Origin: JBAXTE01 sp037130365
GTDB taxonomy: Bacteria; Bacteroidota; Bacteroidia; Bacteroidales; WCHB1-69
Direction: 5' to 3'
DNA: 64,000 bases
Assembly: GCA_037130365.1 (NCBI GenBank)
Contig: JBAXTE010000006.1
Span: forward strand, 74,807 to 138,806
Part shown: positions 60,482-64,000 of the stretch, in pieces
Layout of the letters: each line of letters starts with the position of its first letter
Position numbering within the stretch: the stretch's first letter is position 1
Notes under the pieces: model-generated
The model's database searches: none
What the model saw: only the letters and a program-made list of their open reading frames with translations
What the model was told of the DNA's origin: nothing
Position numbers and translations under genes: made by a program

Positions 60482-61468
60482 ATGATACCAAACATATCGA
60501 TAAAAAAGGTTTTAGTAAGAATTGGGCTATTTTTTCTAATTTTTATTGGATTAATTCTGTTTGTTCCATATCTGATTCCCTTATCAGAATCGCAAGCAAA
60601 AGGAGTGGAGAAACCCTTTGTTAATAGCCAGTTTATGAATATTGATGGCATGTCTATTCATTATCGAGTATGGGTTCCAAAAGCAGAAAAAATAAATGCC
60701 AAATGGGTGTTATTAGTTCATGGATTAGGTGGTTCTACCTATTCGTGGGAAAACAATGCCCAACGTTTTTGCGACGAAGGATTTCACGTTGTTGCTGTTG
60801 ATGTTCCTCCTTTTGGCTATAGCGACCGCAATCCCGATTTTAACCAATCCCCAGACAGCAGAGCGAATCTTTTGTGGAAATTTGCAATAGTGTTAAATGC
60901 AGATGTTCAATGGAATTTGATTGGACATTCGATGGGCGGCGGTATTGTTGAGGCAATGGCTATAATAAAACCCGAAAAAACAAAAAGTGTAGTTTTAGTA
61001 GATGCTGCTTTATTTAAATCTATGAAAAAGGAGTTTTCGTATTCGCAATTTATATTGACATTTCCTCCATTTGAGCGACTTTTTTCGGTAGTTGGAGAAC
61101 ATTTTTTTATCACAAAAAAGCAAATTAAAAAGATGCTTCTTTCTGCTTTTGGTCGAGAACCCACCGTTAAAGAGATAAATGCTTATTACAATGCACTTTC
61201 GATAGATGGAACAGCAAGAGCCTTTATCCGAGCTTTTACCAAAGCAAAAGTGGTAACCGAAATGGATTTCGATCAGTTTAAAGCTCCTACTTTAGCCATT
61301 TGGGGCGATAACGACACTTGGGTGCCATACGACGGATACAAATTAATGCTAGATCAACAACCCAATATTCAAGTAAAAATGATTAAAGGAGCACATCATT
61401 GTCCAATGGAAACTCATATTGAAGAGTTTAATAAATTAGTGTTGGAATTTCTTTTGAAAAATAATTGA
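60482..61468 (+). CDS. Membrane-anchored alpha/beta hydrolase
   Basis: The 328-residue protein has one N-terminal hydrophobic helix (about 12-32), then an alpha/beta-hydrolase domain: 'VLLVHGLGGSTYSW' (oxyanion-hole HG), nucleophile Ser150 in 'IGHSMGGG', 'AIWGDNDTWVPYDGY' with the Asp candidate and 'MIKGAHHCPMETH' with the catalytic His. It could be a lipase, esterase or haloalkane dehalogenase-like enzyme; the substrate is not shown. It converges with the next gene, only 7 bases apart. Confidence 0.88.
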   Translation: MIPNISIKKVLVRIGLFFLIFIGLILFVPYLIPLSESQAKGVEKPFVNSQFMNIDGMSIHYRVWVPKAEKINAKWVLLVHGLGGSTYSWENNAQRFCDEGFHVVAVDVPPFGYSDRNPDFNQSPDSRANLLWKFAIVLNADVQWNLIGHSMGGGIVEAMAIIKPEKTKSVVLVDAALFKSMKKEFSYSQFILTFPPFERLFSVVGEHFFITKKQIKKMLLSAFGREPTVKEINAYYNALSIDGTARAFIRAFTKAKVVTEMDFDQFKAPTLAIWGDNDTWVPYDGYKLMLDQQPNIQVKMIKGAHHCPMETHIEEFNKLVLEFLLKNN

Positions 61469-61475
61469 ATTTCAG

Positions 61476-62132
61476 CTAATCCATTTCCCATTTTCGTCTT
61501 TTAGAGCCATTTTTTATGACTATTTTCCAATGGTTTTCCTTTGCTAATTTAAAAAGGATTTTTCTGAATTTTTTTGGATAAAATATTTTTTTGATGGTTT
61601 TTTGATAGGATAGTTTTTTAAGAATATTTAATTGACCTAAAACTTCATAAGATGCAGAACTACATCTCATTCCAAAAAAAGCATAATCGTAAGGAGTTTG
61701 TAATAAATAGGATGCAACAATGCTATCGTATCTTTGCTTTTGTTGAATAGTGACAGGAATATATACAATTGCTTTTTTTACACTATCCACATCTCCGCCA
61801 AAGATTTCATAAAAATCGTTACAGCTTTGAATTTTAAAATTGCTAAATTTTATCTTTTTATTATCAAAAACATGGAATTTGCCATTTAACTCAAAACTTA
61901 ATATCTGATTACTGTCTCCTTCGATCCCAACATGTCCACCATGAATTCCTCCAAACCATTTATGCTCAGTTTGCTTATATTTGCTAATAGGTTTTGAACC
62001 ATAGAGAAAATGAACTTTGAGAAATATCGAATCTTGAGATAAGCAAAAACTTTTTAGGGTAACAAAAAATACGATTAGGATAAATTTAAACTCAATTTTG
62101 TGAATTAACTTTAGCCTTTTAATGGTTATCAT
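61476..62132 (-). CDS. Secreted protein, permuted papain-like (LRAT/YaeF-type) candidate
   Basis: The 218-residue protein has a signal peptide with a hydrophobic core (about 16-30) and cleavage near LS|Q. His67 in 'GGIHGGHVGIE' comes before Cys157 in 'AFFGMRCSSASYEVLG', the His-then-Cys order of circularly permuted NlpC/P60 proteins (LRAT, YaeF). The rest is basic and has no other known motif. If right, it would cleave peptides or acyl groups in the periplasm. Its 5' end and promoter (TATATTTG at 62154-62161) are part of a 148-base segment that is repeated at 63611-63759. Confidence 0.6.
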   Translation of the reverse strand: MITIKRLKLIHKIEFKFILIVFFVTLKSFCLSQDSIFLKVHFLYGSKPISKYKQTEHKWFGGIHGGHVGIEGDSNQILSFELNGKFHVFDNKKIKFSNFKIQSCNDFYEIFGGDVDSVKKAIVYIPVTIQQKQRYDSIVASYLLQTPYDYAFFGMRCSSASYEVLGQLNILKKLSYQKTIKKIFYPKKFRKILFKLAKENHWKIVIKNGSKRRKWEMD

Positions 62133-62260
62133 AGTGTTTTATTTGTTTGAATACAAATATACAATTCATTATGAAAAAAATATCACCGGTTTGAAAAGCT
62201 ATTTAACTTTAATAATTTTACTCTCTATGTTGTTCTTCAGTAGCAATATGTTGTTGTTTC
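62113..62260. repeat. Direct repeat, copy 1 (5' end of the 61.5-kb gene)
   Basis: About 148 bases starting AGCCTTTTAATGGTTATCAT are repeated at 63611-63759 with scattered substitutions and indels. The segment includes the start codon and -7 box of the papain-like gene. Confidence 0.9.
62154..62161 (-). promoter_or_regulatory. -7 box for the papain-like candidate gene
   Basis: The minus strand reads TATATTTG, a perfect TAnnTTTG, 22 bases upstream of the ATG at 62132. Confidence 0.5.
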
Positions 62261-62341
62261 CAGACTTTGACACTGGGACACCCAAAATTAAATATCTAAA
62301 TTTGTAATTGAAAAGCATAGCATTAAAAAAAATATTATGTA

Positions 62342-62793
62342 GGGCTTGCTGAAAAACTTTCAAACAACTTATTATCAACACCATATATGACATCTATTCA
62401 GAATCAAGTGCAAGATATTTTTGAAGTTTATTAAATAAACCTTGCACCTTGTGTTCTAAAATCATTTTTTTATCGCCTTACTTTTTGTCATTGCCACAAA
62501 AAGTAAGCAAAAAAGGCTAGGCGAAGCGATGCTCCACGCGCCCTGCCATAAGACTAACAAAACTAATTCGGAGTAGTGTGGCGCTCTGGCGCCACAAACG
62601 TAAACGCCTCCGAAAGTTTTGTAAGTCTTACGTCATTCCCTCCCTGTCTGGCACCGCCGCTTCGCCCATGGCATCCCACGATTTTAGAAGAAGTAGAGAT
62701 GTTTTAGTTACTTCAATGCTTCGTTGATGCTAATTGGTAACTTTTGAGTTTTTCAGCAAGACAATAATGGCGCTTGAGTTTTTCAGCAGACCC
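62342..62793. mobile_element. MITE-like element with terminal inverted repeats
   Basis: The left end GGGCTTGCTGAAAAACTT (62342-62359) and the right end GAGTTTTTCAGCAGACCC (62776-62793) are inverted repeats matching 15 of 18 bases. Direct copies of TATGTA flank the element (62336-62341 and 62794-62799). The 452-base interior has no transposase frame and contains GC-rich blocks unlike the surroundings. Confidence 0.75.
62477..62507. repeat. Hairpin 1 of the TTACTTTTT family
   Basis: CTTACTTTTTGT (62477-62488) pairs perfectly with ACAAAAAGTAAG (62496-62507). It lies within the MITE-like element, followed by CAAAAAAGGC. Confidence 0.8.
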
Positions 62794-62855
62794 TATGTAG
62801 GGGTAATAAGCATTTTTTTAGTATTATCTAACAAGTTTTAAAATCGTTTGTTGCC

Positions 62856-62885
62856 TTACTTTTTTTCTTCAGCTGAAAAAAGTAA
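62856..62885. repeat. Hairpin 2 of the TTACTTTTT family
   Basis: TTACTTTTTT (62856-62865) pairs with AAAAAAGTAA (62876-62885), followed by CAAAAAAAGCC, like hairpin 1. Confidence 0.75.
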
Positions 62886-62955
62886 CAAAAAAAGCCACCG
62901 CTGTCGCAAAAAAGCTTAAAAATATACTGTTTTACTAAAATCTATGAACTCCTCC

Positions 62956-63165
62956 TTATAGCCAAAATGAGTATTTTAAATGTAAAAAAGTTTCCTCATT
63001 TTGTCTAACATCGTCAAACACCATAGATTTCTTAACGTAAAAAAGTATATTTTTCTTAACGCTCTTTTGCTCAATGCGGTTGATAATCACATTATAAACA
63101 TCAATAAACAAAAAGTCTACTTGCAATCTGAAACTGTTTTCTGAATTTGAATAAAAAGAAATCAT
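62956..63165 (-). pseudogene. Possible remnant of a small secreted protein
   Basis: A 69-codon frame ends in 'HLKYSFWL'. Upstream in the same frame a signal-like stretch ('VILIISINYAQ') is readable, but no start codon occurs before an in-frame TAA. This could be a decayed gene or chance in AT-rich DNA. No family is recognised. Confidence 0.3.
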
Positions 63166-63237
63166 TTTTTCGGAGTTTGGTTGTTTTTGGACTGACTGAG
63201 CGTAGTTTATAGAAATAATAAGGATTACAAAATATTA

Positions 63238-63340
63238 GCAATACAGCAGGGGCATTTATGTCCAAATTTAAAGCATTTTTAAATGCAGTTTAAAGAATAA
63301 AGTATTAGGCTTTAAATTTGCCTACGCTGCTTTGTATTGC
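63238..63340. repeat. Long imperfect inverted repeat
   Basis: GCAATACAGCAG (from 63238) and CTGCTTTGTATTGC (to 63340) form the outer arms, and AAATTTAAAGC (63264-63274) and GCTTTAAATTT (63309-63319) form perfect inner arms. GCATTTTTAAATGC lies in the centre. It could be a structured RNA or a decayed element. Confidence 0.7.
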
Positions 63341-63394
63341 TTTTATTTTGAAATCTTTATAAGAACAAACACATTCGCTCTGTCTTGACTTTTG

Positions 63395-63420
63395 CATACT
63401 TTTTGTCAAGAAAAAGTATG
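63395..63420. repeat. Hairpin 3, CATACTTTTT/AAAAAGTATG
   Basis: CATACTTTTT (63395-63404) pairs with AAAAAGTATG (63411-63420). An overlapping alternative pairing TCTTGAC (63383-63389) with GTCAAGA (63405-63411) is also perfect. Confidence 0.75.
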
Positions 63421-63610
63421 AATCGGATTAAAATATAAGAGGTATATTTGAAATTCTTGTTTTGACCCATCTCTTTGTATTTCTTATAAACATGACCCCA
63501 AAAACAGAACATATTTGTATTTGGGACACCCATTTTGACCTCTCAGATATTATATCTTACTGTATATTAATGAGATAAAAAATTTATAATTAAAATGTGT
63601 CAAAGTCAGG

Positions 63611-63759
63611 AGCCTTTTAATGGTTATCATAGTGTTTATTTGTTTGAATACAAATATACAATTCTTTATGAAAAAAAATATCAACGGTTTGAAAAGCTAT
63701 TTAACTTTATAAAATTTTACTCTCATTAAAGTACTTCAATAGCAATACGTTGTTGTTTC
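63611..63759. repeat. Direct repeat, copy 2
   Basis: This is the diverged second copy of 62113-62260. On the minus strand it still encodes MITIKRL but then enters an unrelated 26-codon frame with a stop, so it is a 5' remnant and not a gene. Confidence 0.9.
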
Positions 63760-63946
63760 AAATACAAACTATATAAACACAACTTGCAAATTCAAAAAAT
63801 CAACAACTGATTTCCGTTTTAATAATCGGATCTTAAGCATATAACTATAGCTGCGATTCTAGCTTTTAATTAAAAGTAAAATTATTGGATTAAAAAAAGG
63901 CTGCAAGAGCAACCTAATTGGAATTAAATATTTTTTAAGATGTGAG

Positions 63947-64000
63947 TGATCCCGGCGCGATTCGAACGCGCGACCCACAGCTTAGAAGGCTGTTGCTCTA
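63947..64000 (-). tRNA. tRNA-Arg(UCU), 3' part, cut by the window edge
   Basis: On the minus strand the anticodon stem ACAGC/GCTGT holds loop CTTCTAA (anticodon TCT). A 5-base variable loop, the T arm GCGCG-TTCGAAT-CGCGC, the acceptor strand CGGGATC and discriminator A (at 63947) follow. The D arm and 5' half are beyond the edge. CCA is not encoded. Confidence 0.93.

Noticed and set aside
62122..62307. A 61-codon frame on the plus strand
   Set aside because: It lies over the promoter and direct repeat of the divergent gene and has no supporting features.

Overview
This window is an AT-rich chromosome segment from a member of the phylum Bacteroidota, probably class Bacteroidia; no finer placement can be supported. 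The evidence is a giant secreted protein with a type IX secretion (T9SS) C-terminal sorting domain and PKD domains, repeated perfect matches to the Bacteroidota -7 promoter box TAnnTTTG just upstream of genes, outer-membrane beta-barrel receptors, TonB-like proteins with the Bacteroidota 'FPGGEKAL' signature, a YkgJ-type cysteine cluster protein, and a tRNA without an encoded CCA.

Layout. 1-2.8 kb: the 5' part of a probable lipopolysaccharide/exopolysaccharide sugar transferase running off the left edge, a G3E-family (CobW-like) GTPase and pdxH. 3.1-11.2 kb: an 8-kb gene for a secreted trypsin-like protease fused to PKD, jelly-roll and 13 Ig-like repeats, six of them nearly identical at the DNA level. 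11.4-19.0 kb (minus strand): an HNH nuclease, aroQ, an ADP-forming acyl-CoA synthetase, a YkgJ-like protein overlapping a Pif1-like helicase, and an AAA/DUF4143 ATPase. 19.4-22.4 kb: OsmC and a thioredoxin operon (odd thioredoxin, trxB, membrane-anchored trxA, DUF302, 4Fe-4S ferredoxin) flanked by intergenic clusters of TTCACG-type repeats. 23-34 kb: secreted nuclease, S9 peptidase, a three-gene envelope operon (secreted protein, Cys-rich/EF-hand-like/DUF4405-like membrane protein, TonB-like protein), topB, S37 peptidase, rarD, GYF membrane protein. 34.3-41.4 kb: etfB-etfA-acyl-CoA dehydrogenase, arginine deiminase and a P5C dehydrogenase. 41.5-51.9 kb (minus strand): a two-component system, TolC/adaptor/RND pump, outer-membrane receptor and PepSY-like protein. 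52-62.1 kb: TPR lipoprotein, def, ruvX, sugar nucleotidyltransferase, sugar MFS transporter, a lipoprotein, a RhuM remnant, ribBA, methyltransferase, alpha/beta hydrolase and a secreted papain-like candidate. 62.1-63.9 kb: gene-poor repeat territory with a MITE-like element, hairpins and a direct repeat. The right edge cuts a tRNA-Arg(UCU).

How genes fit together. ADP-forming acyl-CoA synthetase, EtfAB plus acyl-CoA dehydrogenase, arginine deiminase and P5C dehydrogenase point to amino-acid and acyl-CoA catabolism with substrate-level ATP formation, which would suit a facultative or anaerobic lifestyle (inference). The secreted proteases and nuclease would supply the substrates. The clearest regulatory discovery is a conserved 11-bp direct-repeat operator present three times in the two-component/RND locus, upstream of the response regulator, the outer-membrane receptor and the PepSY protein, each time at the same distance from a -7-like box.
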